From contig NZ_JANQCD010000027.1 of NCBI RefSeq assembly GCF_026672275.1, positions 1 through 64,000 of the forward strand: a DNA stretch of 64,000 nucleotides, read 5' to 3'. Under the pieces are notes generated by a model that was not told the origin of the DNA, did not search any database, and worked only from the letters and a program-made list of their open reading frames with translations. The translations under genes and the position numbers were made by a program. Source of the DNA: Marinifilum sp. D737. GTDB taxonomy: Bacteria > Bacteroidota > Bacteroidia > Bacteroidales > Marinifilaceae. Shown here piece after piece: positions 16,502-25,400 of the stretch (its first letter is position 1; every line of letters starts with the position of its first letter).

Positions 16502-19210
16502 CTAATTGTTCATATACCCTTTACCATTACTCATCATGCGTTGCAGCTTTAGCTGATTTTTTAAATTGGCCTCTCCATCATCTGGTCGCAAAAGCAATTC
16601 AAAATGCTTTGGTAAATCAATTACTTTCGATAACTCGGATTTGATTCCTTCTATCACTTCAGGCTTTTGTGCCAATTTTAAGCTGCTGTCGGAATAATAC
16701 AGAATCAATTGAGAATCTTTAATTTCTGATGCACTGCTTTGCTTTAGAAATCGCGAGCCAAATAAATTTTCCTTTTCAAATCGATTTAAAAGGATCTGCC
16801 AATTTTCCTTTAAACTGTTCCAGTCTATTTTCGGTGCAGGAGAGTTTTTGTAATTCGTTAAACCATCAATTTTGATGTCTTTTGGCAAATCAACTTCCTT
16901 GTAAAAGGAACGAAGTGCCCACAGAATTAGATGCTTGTTAATTCTATGATCTCCTACGCAAGCCGGACAACCTTCTTTACAGGAGCAATTTTTTACCAAT
17001 TGGCCTGCGCTTTTGATAATCTCATCGATAAATTCGAAAGCTTTCTCCGAAAAACCAAGACCTCCAGGATACTCATCGAATAAAATAACAGCATGCTTGT
17101 GTTTGTGCGATTTAGGATGTGCAAAACCAAAAATATCACCACCCAAATCGGAATGGGTAGCCATAACACGCATGGCTGCCGCGGCTTTTAAACAATGTAC
17201 CAATCCTTCGGTATAATCGAACCGAGGAATACTTTTGTCTTCGCCCAAAGGCTTTTGAGGCTCTAAACTTGGAGCTTTACCCGTTGCGACAAATACTTTT
17301 ACCACATTGTCAGGAATTTGTATCCAACAGGCTTCGGTTTCCATTTGAGTTTGTAAAATCTGCGATAGCCCTTCGTAGCCTAGATTTTGATGTGTATTGA
17401 ACTGAATCATTTTATAGCCCGATACCAAAACACTTACTCGAACATCGCCAAAACAGGAATAAATTCGGTGCTTCTCACTTTGTTCATGTTCCATTAAAAT
17501 GTCTATTGTGCCTGGTTTATGAGGCTCTGTGTAGTAATTCGAATCTACCTCTTTCACCCAAGCGGTTTTGCTTTCCAAATCCAAATCAAGACTCTTGTAC
17601 TGTATGCTATCGTGCAGATAAATGGCACCAGGGTAAAATTCCTTTTTTGCCTGAACCAAATCCACCGTAGTGATGGTTTTTTCCTTTTCGCGATCAACCA
17701 CTTTAATGGTATCGCTGGTAATGTTTCTTAAGCTGATTTCGTGTGCTGGTGATACCTGACCACTCCATTGATATTGCGCATTGTGCTCGCTAATTTCACC
17801 CTCTTTTTGTAACAAGGGGATGATCTCTCCCAAATCAGGGAATGTGGCGAGATCATCTATGCTAAGAGGCAGTTCGGCCGAAGCCGCGCGAATGTGTGCC
17901 AACTGTATGTATAAATTGTTCTTATCGATTACAGCATTTTCCGATTCCGATTGCAATAACCAGTTCGGATTCATTCCTACGTACTGATCCATTGGTTTTT
18001 CCTTCAGCATTAGAACAGCATAGGCTTTGTTACCCTTTCTACCTGCTCGTCCCAATTGCTGCCAAAAACTAGCTCGAGTTCCCGGAAATCCACCCATTAC
18101 TACCATATCCAAAGCACCAATATCGATTCCCAACTCCAATGCCGAAGTTGATACAACACCGTAAATATTGCCTTCTACCAAATCCTTTTCAATCTTGGCT
18201 CTTTCCAAAGGAGTATATCCACCACGGTAAGCCGATATTTTATCCGAGAAATCAGGACCTAGTTTTAAAGGATCTTGTGCCAAAATATCACGGCACTCTT
18301 TGGTTACCACCTCGGTTTCTCTGCGCGACATGCAAAAGGTGATTACACGAGTGCAATTTTCTATTAAATCGGGTAGCACACCTTTTAACTCTTCGGTTAC
18401 CGATCTTTTTCTTTGTGCCTCTTTAATGAATTCGGGTTGCCAAAAAAGAATTTCTTTCTCAGGTGCTGGCGATCCATCTTTTTCAATTAATTCGAAAGGC
18501 TGGTGACAGATGTTCTCAGCCAGTTCAGCCGGATTGGCAATGGTAGCTGAACTGCATAAAAACTTGGGTGTGTTGCCATGATAATTGCAAATTCGAAGCA
18601 AACGGCGCATTACATTTGAAACATGTGAACCAAAGGCGCCACGGTAGGCATGCAGCTCATCAATTACAATAAAATCGAGATTGGCAAACAAATGTGGGAA
18701 ACCATATCGATTGTGGTTGGGAAGAAAAGTGGCGTTAATCATATCCGGATTGGTAAGAATGATATTGGCCTCCTCACGAATTCTGGATCGTTCGTTGGCA
18801 GGAGTGTCTCCATCGTAAATGCCTGCTTGTATGCGATGTTTGCCAAAATACTCTACAAACTCAACAATATTTCGGAGTTGATCTTTGGTTAAAGCTTTGG
18901 TAGGATAGATAAAAAGAGCTCTTCGGCTAGGGTTCTCAAGTATTCTCTCAATCACCGGAAGGTAAAAGGATAAAGATTTTCCACTGGCTGTTCCGGTAGT
19001 AATTACTACCGATTTCCCTTGCATGGCCTCCTTGTACATTTCAGCCTGGTGAGAATACAATTGTTTGTAGCCCATTTGCTGTATGCAATCTTTCAATTCT
19101 TGATTCATTTCATCAGGAATGGATGAGAAGCTGGCTTTACGGGCTGGCAATATTTTTTTTGATAGAATTCGATTGGCGTATGTTGCCAATATTTCTTGTA
19201 TTGTATGCAT
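16502..19210 (-). CDS. mrfA: DEAD/DEAH-box helicase with DUF1998 (MrfA/YprA type)
   Basis: 902 residues of superfamily 2 helicase. Motif I is GTASGKS (73-79), motif II is DELH (184-187), the second RecA domain has STSALELGIDIG and the QQLGRAGRKGN box. The C-terminal third is DUF1998 with a four-cysteine zinc cluster CSCKEGCPAC. This is the architecture of MrfA of Bacillus subtilis, a 3'-5' helicase acting in mitomycin C crosslink repair. The partner nuclease MrfB is not present nearby; instead a UvrD-like helicase follows 62 bp later on the same strand. Both are likely repair functions. Confidence 0.92.
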   Translation of the reverse strand: MHTIQEILATYANRILSKKILPARKASFSSIPDEMNQELKDCIQQMGYKQLYSHQAEMYKEAMQGKSVVITTGTASGKSLSFYLPVIERILENPSRRALFIYPTKALTKDQLRNIVEFVEYFGKHRIQAGIYDGDTPANERSRIREEANIILTNPDMINATFLPNHNRYGFPHLFANLDFIVIDELHAYRGAFGSHVSNVMRRLLRICNYHGNTPKFLCSSATIANPAELAENICHQPFELIEKDGSPAPEKEILFWQPEFIKEAQRKRSVTEELKGVLPDLIENCTRVITFCMSRRETEVVTKECRDILAQDPLKLGPDFSDKISAYRGGYTPLERAKIEKDLVEGNIYGVVSTSALELGIDIGALDMVVMGGFPGTRASFWQQLGRAGRKGNKAYAVLMLKEKPMDQYVGMNPNWLLQSESENAVIDKNNLYIQLAHIRAASAELPLSIDDLATFPDLGEIIPLLQKEGEISEHNAQYQWSGQVSPAHEISLRNITSDTIKVVDREKEKTITTVDLVQAKKEFYPGAIYLHDSIQYKSLDLDLESKTAWVKEVDSNYYTEPHKPGTIDILMEHEQSEKHRIYSCFGDVRVSVLVSGYKMIQFNTHQNLGYEGLSQILQTQMETEACWIQIPDNVVKVFVATGKAPSLEPQKPLGEDKSIPRFDYTEGLVHCLKAAAAMRVMATHSDLGGDIFGFAHPKSHKHKHAVILFDEYPGGLGFSEKAFEFIDEIIKSAGQLVKNCSCKEGCPACVGDHRINKHLILWALRSFYKEVDLPKDIKIDGLTNYKNSPAPKIDWNSLKENWQILLNRFEKENLFGSRFLKQSSASEIKDSQLILYYSDSSLKLAQKPEVIEGIKSELSKVIDLPKHFELLLRPDDGEANLKNQLKLQRMMSNGKGYMNN

Positions 19211-19330
19211 AATCTAATGAGTGAAGCTCCAAAGTTAATCTAAAACAAAGGATTTTTATATTGGAGAATTGATTTCAATAGAAATCGTTTGATGATGAGA
19301 GAACAATATTTTATTATTGTGTTTTAATTT

Positions 19331-19681
19331 ATGGGTAATTATAAGTTGATGAAGAAAGTAGGAATTATACGTTGCCAGCAAACTGAGGACATGTGTCCTG
19401 GTAGTGCAGATTTTAAGGTGGCTAGCTCCGGAAAATTAGCATTTAAGGAATATGGACCTTGTGAAATTACAGGCTTTGTTACTTGTGGAGGCTGCCCGGG
19501 AAAAAAAGCTGTAACAAGAGCAAAAATGATGATAGAAAGAGGAGCAGAAATTATAGCCATGGCTTCATGTATCAAGAGAGGAAATCCGATTGGATATCCT
19601 TGTCCGCATTTCGAAACAATGAAAAAGGCCATAGAGAAACAAGTTGGTGCTAAGGCAATTCTCCTGGATTGGACTCATTGA
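19331..19681 (+). CDS. CGGC domain-containing protein
   Basis: 116 residues with the conserved cysteine pattern of the CGGC family: IIRCQQTEDMCPG, FVTCGGCPGKK, ASCIKRG and YPCPHF. The family is a putative metal-binding, possibly redox, domain of unknown role. The first ATG is used; a second ATG at 19349 gives MKKVGIIRC, which is the usual beginning of the domain, and is an equally likely start. It has no close partner gene. Confidence 0.87.
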   Translation: MGNYKLMKKVGIIRCQQTEDMCPGSADFKVASSGKLAFKEYGPCEITGFVTCGGCPGKKAVTRAKMMIERGAEIIAMASCIKRGNPIGYPCPHFETMKKAIEKQVGAKAILLDWTH

Positions 19682-19744
19682 GCCATTCACTTGTTTTTTA
19701 GTAATGATAAGCTTAAATTTAAATCATAATCAAATCACAATGTT

Positions 19745-20110
19745 ATGAAGTCAATAAGTGCGCTATTCGTTTTTTTGTTGATTGCTTTGTCCATAGCTGC
19801 GCAATCAACAAATGAAGATGAATACCTGAACAAATGGCAAGAATACAAGGAACAGAAAGCTCCTTTTAATTTTGATGTAAAAAAGGACGTGATCGTATTA
19901 GAGGATCATATGGAATTTAAGAGGCCAAATTTGGGTAATTTAAGTTACCAGAAAGAATCGTTTACTGTTGGACAGGAAGTTTTAGGAGTTGCATTACATC
20001 TTACAGAAGCATTTTATGAAAGTGTTCGTTATCACGAACGAATAGCCCAGGATCCAGCCAAATATTTTATTCCGGGTTATTATACAAATACAAGAGATTT
20101 CATGAAATAA
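19745..20110 (+). CDS. Hypothetical secreted protein
   Basis: 121 residues with a clear signal peptide (MKSISALFVFLLIALSIAAQ) and a mature part rich in charged and aromatic residues (YLNKWQEYKEQKAPFNFDVKK). No domain is recognised. It ends directly before the promoter and TPP riboswitch of the thiamine operon; it reads in the same direction but has no sign of being part of that operon. Confidence 0.7.
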   Translation: MKSISALFVFLLIALSIAAQSTNEDEYLNKWQEYKEQKAPFNFDVKKDVIVLEDHMEFKRPNLGNLSYQKESFTVGQEVLGVALHLTEAFYESVRYHERIAQDPAKYFIPGYYTNTRDFMK

Positions 20111-20113
20111 TTT

Positions 20114-20121
20114 TACCTTTG
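20114..20121 (+). promoter_or_regulatory. Bacteroidota -7 promoter box of the thiamine operon
   Basis: TACCTTTG fits the Bacteroidota consensus TAnnTTTG and ends just before the predicted first bases of the riboswitch, so transcription should start at about 20126. No clear -33 element was found. Confidence 0.7.
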
Positions 20122-20125
20122 TCGA

Positions 20126-20210
20126 AACGTTAGGGGTGCTTGAATCATGTATTCAGGCTGAGATTTTACCCTTTTACCTGATCTGCATAATAGTAGCGTA
20201 GGGAAACGAT
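20126..20210 (+). promoter_or_regulatory. TPP riboswitch (THI element)
   Basis: All conserved blocks are present in order: GGGGTGC (20133-20139), GCTGAGAT (20157-20164), ACC and CTGATCTG (20178-20185), and GTAGGGAA (20198-20205). Outer bases CGTT (20128-20131) and AACG (20205-20208) close helix P1. TPP binding represses the genes downstream; the following hairpin and T-run at 20242-20272 show that control is by transcription termination. The target is a thiamine-salvage operon. Confidence 0.96.
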
Positions 20211-20241
20211 TTGTCTGATATAATTTTTAAGATATAGATAC

Positions 20242-20272
20242 AACCGTTTCACTTTCGTGGAGCGGTTTTTTT
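20242..20272 (+). terminator. Terminator of the TPP-riboswitch expression platform
   Basis: An 11-bp stem (AACCG plus TTTCAC against GTGGAG plus CGGTT, with two G-T wobbles), a TTTC loop and a run of seven T. It lies between the aptamer and the first gene. Confidence 0.88.
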
Positions 20273-20314
20273 GTTTCCTGCTGTTGTGCAAAATACTTAA
20301 AACAAAAGCATAAA

Positions 20315-21025
20315 ATGGGATCAAAATTTAATCAATATGCATCGGATTATGATGCATGGTTTTTGGAAAATGAAAATGTTCTTTATTCGGAAGTAAAATT
20401 GGTGGCACATTTCTTAGAAAATGCAGGAGAAGTATTCTCGGTAGGATGTGGCAGTGGTTTGTTCGAAACCATTTTGGACAAAGAATTCGGTATTAGCATT
20501 AAGAATGGTATTGAACCTTCAGAAGGAATGGCAGCTATTGCCAAAGAACGAGGTTTAAATGTTGAAATTACCACGGCCGAAGAAATGGAATTGGGTAAAG
20601 AAAAGTTCGATACAATTCTGTTTAATGGTACTCCAAGTTATATTACCGATTTACAGAAGGCTGTTGAGAAAGCTTATGAAGCATTGCGTCCTGGTGGTAA
20701 AATTGTAATGATTGATGTTCCCAAAGAGAGTTCTTATGGTGTTCTTTACAACTTGGCCAAATCAGTGGGCACCTGGGATCATGAATTATTAGGAGGAGTT
20801 CATCCAAGAGATCCATATCCAATAGAATTGGTTAAAGTTGCCAAGTGGAGAACCACTTCAGAGAAAATCGATATCATAAAAAATGCTAACTTTAAGAATC
20901 TTCAATTTGCACAAACACTAACCAAGCATCCTCTGTATTCAAATCAGGTGGCCGAAGAACCAATTGAAGGATATGATTGTGGTGATTATGTAGCGATTTG
21001 TGCTGTGAAAAACCAGATGCTATGA
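20315..21025 (+). CDS. Class I SAM-dependent methyltransferase, first gene of the thiamine operon
   Basis: 236 residues with a methyltransferase fold: motif I SVGCGSGLFE (about 41-51), the acidic strand-2 end GIEPSEGM, motif post-I AEEMELG, and LRPGGKIVMIDVP. It is the first gene under the TPP riboswitch, and its stop overlaps the start of thiM by 4 bp, so it is an integral part of a thiamine regulon. No methyltransferase is part of the textbook thiamine pathway. Possible roles are methylation of a salvage precursor or of a damaged thiazole or pyrimidine, but the sequence gives no substrate. Confidence 0.9.
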   Translation: MGSKFNQYASDYDAWFLENENVLYSEVKLVAHFLENAGEVFSVGCGSGLFETILDKEFGISIKNGIEPSEGMAAIAKERGLNVEITTAEEMELGKEKFDTILFNGTPSYITDLQKAVEKAYEALRPGGKIVMIDVPKESSYGVLYNLAKSVGTWDHELLGGVHPRDPYPIELVKVAKWRTTSEKIDIIKNANFKNLQFAQTLTKHPLYSNQVAEEPIEGYDCGDYVAICAVKNQML

Positions 21026-21819
21026 ACCCAAAAATGATTACAGAAAACCTGGAAGCAATCAGGAAAAATTCTCCCTTAGTACACAATATCACCAATTATG
21101 TGGTGATGAATAATACTGCCAATGCACTTCTTGCCATTGGGGCATCGCCGGTTATGGCACATGCCCAGGAAGAGGTAAAGGACATGGTTGGAATTGCTTC
21201 TGCTTTGGTGTTAAATATGGGAACCCTATCAAAAGAATGGGTTGAGTCGATGATTATTGCAGGCTTAAGGGCCAATGAAAGAAAAATTCCAATTGTCTTC
21301 GATCCTGTAGGCGCTGGAGCTACAGCTTACCGAAACGAAATAGCAACGAGAATAATCAACAATTGCAATCCGGAAATTATCAGAGGAAATGCATCTGAAA
21401 TCATGGCCTTGGTGAATCAGGAAATGAAAACCAAGGGTGTTGATAGTGTTGTATCTACAAAATCAGCTCTTGATTCTGCCAAATATTTGGCTCAATTGCA
21501 TGAGTGTATTGTTGTAATCAGTGGAGAGGTAGACTATATCACCGATGGGAATCGAGTTGAAAGGGTTGCTTTTGGAAATTCGATGATGGAAAAGGTAACT
21601 GGAATGGGATGTACGGCAACTGCTTTATTGGGAGCTTTTATTGCTACCAACGATAATTTGTTTGAAGCAGCCGTTAATGGAATGACAGTAATGGGAATTA
21701 CCGGAGAACTGGCAAGTGCAAAAGCAAATGGACCTGGAAGTATGCAAATGCATTTTCTGGATTGTTTGTATAAGCTGAGCGAAGTTGAAATTGAACAAGC
21801 ATTTTGTGCGGTAGAATGA
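21022..21819 (+). CDS. thiM: Hydroxyethylthiazole kinase
   Basis: 265 residues. The N-terminal block PLVHNITNYVVMNNTANALL and the glycine-rich nucleotide-binding region VTGMGCTATALLGAF with catalytic Cys197 are diagnostic of ThiM. It phosphorylates 4-methyl-5-(2-hydroxyethyl)thiazole for salvage into thiamine phosphate. The ATG at 21022 overlaps the preceding stop (ATGA); the open frame extends further upstream but that part is the methyltransferase tail in another frame. Followed by thiE with the same ATGA overlap. Confidence 0.96.
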   Translation: MNPKMITENLEAIRKNSPLVHNITNYVVMNNTANALLAIGASPVMAHAQEEVKDMVGIASALVLNMGTLSKEWVESMIIAGLRANERKIPIVFDPVGAGATAYRNEIATRIINNCNPEIIRGNASEIMALVNQEMKTKGVDSVVSTKSALDSAKYLAQLHECIVVISGEVDYITDGNRVERVAFGNSMMEKVTGMGCTATALLGAFIATNDNLFEAAVNGMTVMGITGELASAKANGPGSMQMHFLDCLYKLSEVEIEQAFCAVE

Positions 21820-22469
21820 ACAGAGAAGATTTAAACTTATATCTGGTAACAGATAAGGAATTAGCCAATGGTAAAGCGCTTGAAGATATTGTTGAAGAGG
21901 CAGTAAAAGGAGGTGTTAGCATGGTGCAAATCCGAGAAAAGGAGGCAAACTCAAAAGATTTTTACCAGCTGGCTGGCTCAGTCAAGAAAGTGCTTGAAAA
22001 ATATAAAGTGCCTTTAATTATTAATGATCGATTAGATATTGCTTTGGCGGTAGATGCTGATGGTTTGCACATTGGTCAGAGCGATTTGCCATATCATGTG
22101 GCTCGTAAAATATTAGGGCCAAATAAAATTATCGGACTTTCGGTTGAGAATATTGAACAAGCAAGGCAAGCAAACCAACTTGATGTTGATTACATTGGTT
22201 TATCTCCGGTATTTTCTACTCAAACCAAGAATGATATTGCCAAGCCTTTGGAATTGGATGGTGTGAAGGAAATTATGAGTTTTTCAAAGCATCCGGCTGT
22301 GGCTATTGGAGGAATCAATTCGACAAATACAGCAGATGTCATTAAGGCTGGAGCAGATGGAATTGCAGTTGTTTCGGCGATTGTTTGTGCTGAAGATCCA
22401 TGCAATGCAGCAAAAGAACTGAAGGAAATCGTTAACAAGAGTTTATCACTTAAAGAAATTGATTCATGA
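21816..22469 (+). CDS. thiE: Thiamine phosphate synthase
   Basis: 217 residues forming a TIM-barrel. Recognisable blocks are GVSMVQIREKEA, PLIINDRLDIALAVDADGLH (with IGQSDLP after it), DYIGLSPVFSTQTK and VAIGGINSTN. ThiE joins HMP pyrophosphate and thiazole phosphate to give thiamine phosphate. The start overlaps the thiM stop (ATGA at 21816) and the stop overlaps the next tenA start, so translation is coupled. Confidence 0.96.
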   Translation: MNREDLNLYLVTDKELANGKALEDIVEEAVKGGVSMVQIREKEANSKDFYQLAGSVKKVLEKYKVPLIINDRLDIALAVDADGLHIGQSDLPYHVARKILGPNKIIGLSVENIEQARQANQLDVDYIGLSPVFSTQTKNDIAKPLELDGVKEIMSFSKHPAVAIGGINSTNTADVIKAGADGIAVVSAIVCAEDPCNAAKELKEIVNKSLSLKEIDS

Positions 22470-23113
22470 AATGGTCTGAAGAAGCCTGGAGAAGAATTGA
22501 AGGAATTTATACTCAAATACTGGAGCATCCTTTTATAATTGAACTGATGAGTGGCGAATTGGATAAAGAAAAATTTAAATTTTATTTGACTCAGGATTCA
22601 CTTTATTTGGCAGAGTTTGGTAAAGTACTGGCAGGAATTGCTGTTAAACTGGAAGACTCAGAACAAAGAAAAGACTTTTTAAACTTTGCCAGTGATACTG
22701 TTGCGGTTGAGCAAGCATTGCATCAGTTTTATTTGAAAGATCAAAAACAGAATGGTAGTGTATCACCTTCTTGTTTGCTTTACACTTCTTTTATTCATAA
22801 GCAATTGGCTACCGCCTCGGTTGAAGAAGCCGCAGCAGCAGTCTTACCTTGTTTTTGGATTTATAAAAAGGTGGGAGATTATATTCTCAAAAATCAGGAT
22901 CAAAAAGACAATCAATACCAAAATTGGATAGATACCTATGGAGGTGAAGAGTTTGCTCAAGCGGTTAAAAAAGCCATAGAAATATGCGACCATTTGGCTG
23001 CGAATACTTCCATTGAGAAGAGAAGAAAAATGTGGAATGCCTTTGTAAAAGCATCTAAAATGGAATGGATGTTTTGGGACAGTGCCTACAAAAAGGAAAC
23101 ATGGCCAGTATAA
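22466..23113 (+). CDS. tenA: TenA family protein (aminopyrimidine aminohydrolase-like), copy 1
   Basis: 215 residues, all helix. The TenA active-site residues are conserved: Asp44 in YLTQDSLYL, Cys129 in LPCFWIY and Glu200 in KMEWMFWD. TenA hydrolyses 4-amino-5-aminomethyl-2-methylpyrimidine, a thiamine breakdown product, to HMP, and some members cleave thiamine. The cysteine places it in the TenA_C type. It shares the operon with a second, diverged TenA. Confidence 0.93.
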   Translation: MKWSEEAWRRIEGIYTQILEHPFIIELMSGELDKEKFKFYLTQDSLYLAEFGKVLAGIAVKLEDSEQRKDFLNFASDTVAVEQALHQFYLKDQKQNGSVSPSCLLYTSFIHKQLATASVEEAAAAVLPCFWIYKKVGDYILKNQDQKDNQYQNWIDTYGGEEFAQAVKKAIEICDHLAANTSIEKRRKMWNAFVKASKMEWMFWDSAYKKETWPV

Positions 23114-23125
23114 AAAAGTAAATTA

Positions 23126-23944
23126 ATGAAATACAATAAAGTTTTAAGCATTGCAGGAAGCGATTCTGGCGGTGGAGCAGGAATACAGGCTGATATTAAA
23201 GCCATTTCGGCATGTGGCTCCTATGCAGCAACTGCTATTACTGCAATAACAGTACAAAATACAGTGGGTGTAAGTAATGTGCATGCGATTCCCAATCAGA
23301 TATTAGCAGAGCAAATAGATGCGGTTTTGAGTGATATTGGTGCTGATGCCATAAAAATTGGAATGTTGCATTCTTCGGAAACCATTCATGTTGTAGCCGA
23401 TGCTCTAAAAAAATATCAAATCAAAAATGTGGTTCTCGACCCTGTAATGGTGGCAACCTCGGGTGATAAGTTGTTGTTGGATGAGGCCATTGTAACTTTA
23501 AAAGAGGTGTTGATCCCAATGGTGAAGGTGATCACTCCCAATATTCCCGAAGCAGAAATTCTTTTGGGAAGACAAATCCCAACACAGGAAGATGTGTTTG
23601 AATGTGCTGCTGAGCTGTCGAATCTATACAAAGTTTCAGTTTTGCTTAAGGCAGGACATTTGAATGAGGATGAGTTGATAGATGTGTTTTTCGATTTTGA
23701 AAAGCAGGAAAGCGTAGAGATGAAATCTCTTCGCATGATCACAAAAAATACTCATGGAACCGGGTGCACAATGTCATCGGCATTTGCTGCTTTCCTTTCG
23801 CAAGGATACGATCTTCAGGAATCTGCTAAAAAGGCCAAGGATTACATCAATAATGCAATAATTGCAGGAGCAGATTACGAAATAGGAGAAGGGCACGGAC
23901 CTGTAAATCATTTTTACCATTTTTTGGAAACATGCAAGCAGTAG
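23126..23944 (+). CDS. thiD: Hydroxymethylpyrimidine/phosphomethylpyrimidine kinase
   Basis: 272 residues of the ribokinase fold. It opens with SIAGSDSGGGAGIQADIKA and contains DPVMVATSGDKLL, TPNIPEAEILLG and the anion-hole motif THGTGCTMSSAFAA. It phosphorylates HMP twice, feeding ThiE. It overlaps the second tenA by 13 bp. Confidence 0.96.
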   Translation: MKYNKVLSIAGSDSGGGAGIQADIKAISACGSYAATAITAITVQNTVGVSNVHAIPNQILAEQIDAVLSDIGADAIKIGMLHSSETIHVVADALKKYQIKNVVLDPVMVATSGDKLLLDEAIVTLKEVLIPMVKVITPNIPEAEILLGRQIPTQEDVFECAAELSNLYKVSVLLKAGHLNEDELIDVFFDFEKQESVEMKSLRMITKNTHGTGCTMSSAFAAFLSQGYDLQESAKKAKDYINNAIIAGADYEIGEGHGPVNHFYHFLETCKQ

Positions 23945-24585
23945 GCACTTTTACAAAAGAACTTTGGGAAGCTGCTTTCCCTGTATATCAACAATTAATT
24001 TCCTGTCGCTTTGTGAACGAACTGGCGACAGGTACATTAAGCAAAGAGAGTTTCTCACATTACCTGACTCAGGATATTCTTTATTTGAAAAAGGATGCCG
24101 AAGCGCTGGGAAGGGTAGCTGCAAGGAGTAAAAGTGATGTGGATAGAGATTTCTTTAAAAGTCTGGAAAAGGATGGTTTAGAAGTTGAGTTTGTGTTGAG
24201 GAATGAGTATTTAAAGCATTTTAATCTGCAAGAAGCTAAAAATCAGTCTAAGGCTTTCGCCGATTATTCCAATTTCTTGCTGACTCATGCGCAGAACTCA
24301 CCTCTGGAAGTAGCTTATGCTGCATTATTGCCTTGTTTTTGGATTTATGGTGCTGTTGCAGATGTCATTATTCAAAAGAATGTTAGCAATAATCCGTACC
24401 AGAAATTTATCGATACCTATGCTGGTGATGAGTACCAATATTACACTCAAAAATTTATTGAAATTGTTGAGTGTAATTCTGTTGAATCGGAATGTAAAAA
24501 ACAAGTGAAAGTAGCTTTTCTTGAAGCCTGTAGGCATGAATTGGCTGTTTTCGAAGAACCTTATGAACTTTCAGTCAAAGGGTAA
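23932..24585 (+). CDS. tenA: TenA family protein, copy 2
   Basis: 217 residues, a diverged paralogue of the upstream TenA. Asp48 (YLTQDILYL), Cys135 (LPCFWIY) and Glu203 (HELAVFE) keep the catalytic set. Two TenA proteins in one riboswitch operon suggest that they act on different pyrimidine derivatives or that one is a thiaminase-like salvage enzyme. It is the last gene of the operon; a hairpin follows. Confidence 0.92.
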   Translation: MQAVGTFTKELWEAAFPVYQQLISCRFVNELATGTLSKESFSHYLTQDILYLKKDAEALGRVAARSKSDVDRDFFKSLEKDGLEVEFVLRNEYLKHFNLQEAKNQSKAFADYSNFLLTHAQNSPLEVAYAALLPCFWIYGAVADVIIQKNVSNNPYQKFIDTYAGDEYQYYTQKFIEIVECNSVESECKKQVKVAFLEACRHELAVFEEPYELSVKG

Positions 24586-24621
24586 CTAATACTCAAAAAT
24601 ATTATAAGTCACCCTTTGACT
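24573..24621 (+). other. 11-bp hairpin at the end of the thiamine operon
   Basis: AGTCAAAGGGT (24573-24583) pairs perfectly with ACCCTTTGACT (24611-24621) across a 27-nt loop that includes the stop codon. No T-run follows, so it may protect the 3' end instead of terminating. Confidence 0.6.
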
Positions 24622-24709
24622 TGTTAAAGGAACTGGTAATGCAAAAGTTTTTTTTCAACTTTAGGTGTTTTTAACCCTTGATTCGTTATAGTAGAAAAGA
24701 TATTAAAAG

Positions 24710-25276
24710 ATGAAAATAGACCATAAAACAGCATTGCTATTAATCGATCTTCAAAAAGGATTTGAAGATATTGAGTATTGGGGTGGAGGAAGAAACAATC
24801 CGGATGCAGAACTGAAAGCCTCAAAAATTCTAAAAGTCTGGCGCGATAAAGGCTTGCCTTTATATCATGTTCAACACTGTTCTACTACTAAGGGCTCACC
24901 TTTGGAACCCAATATGCCTGGCAACGAGTTCATGGATTTAACAAAACCAATTGAGAATGAACCCATCATTCAGAAGAATGTAAATTCGGCCTTTATTGGC
25001 ACTGATTTGAAAAAGCAACTCGATGAAAAAGGGATCTCAAAATTGGTGATTGTTGGTTTAACTACCGACCATTGTATTTCTACCACAAGCAGAATGGCAG
25101 GGAACTTTGGCTTCGAAACCTATTTAATCGAAGATGCTATTGCCACCTTCGATAAAATAGGAGTGAATGGAGAAAAATATCCTGCTCAGCTGATTCATGA
25201 TACGGCATTGGCCAGTTTGCATGAGGAGTTTGCAATGGTAATTACCTTGTCAGATTTATGGGAGCAGCTTAAGTAG
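24710..25276 (+). CDS. Cysteine hydrolase family protein (isochorismatase-like)
   Basis: 188 residues with the catalytic triad of the isochorismatase superfamily: Asp13 (LLIDLQ), Lys89 (IIQKNVNSAF) and Cys122 (TTDHCISTTSR). Members hydrolyse amides such as nicotinamide, ureidoacrylate or carbamoylsarcosine; the substrate is not evident. It is separated from the thiamine operon by about 124 bp. Confidence 0.92.
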   Translation: MKIDHKTALLLIDLQKGFEDIEYWGGGRNNPDAELKASKILKVWRDKGLPLYHVQHCSTTKGSPLEPNMPGNEFMDLTKPIENEPIIQKNVNSAFIGTDLKKQLDEKGISKLVIVGLTTDHCISTTSRMAGNFGFETYLIEDAIATFDKIGVNGEKYPAQLIHDTALASLHEEFAMVITLSDLWEQLK

Positions 25277-25400
25277 TGTGAATCGATCTTTCCAAAGACA
25301 ATGGAATACCCTTACCAAACAGTTTGGAACTATGATTCCATAATGCTTGAAATTAGAATTACATACTTTTGTAATATTGTTTTTAATTATGGAATAGTAT

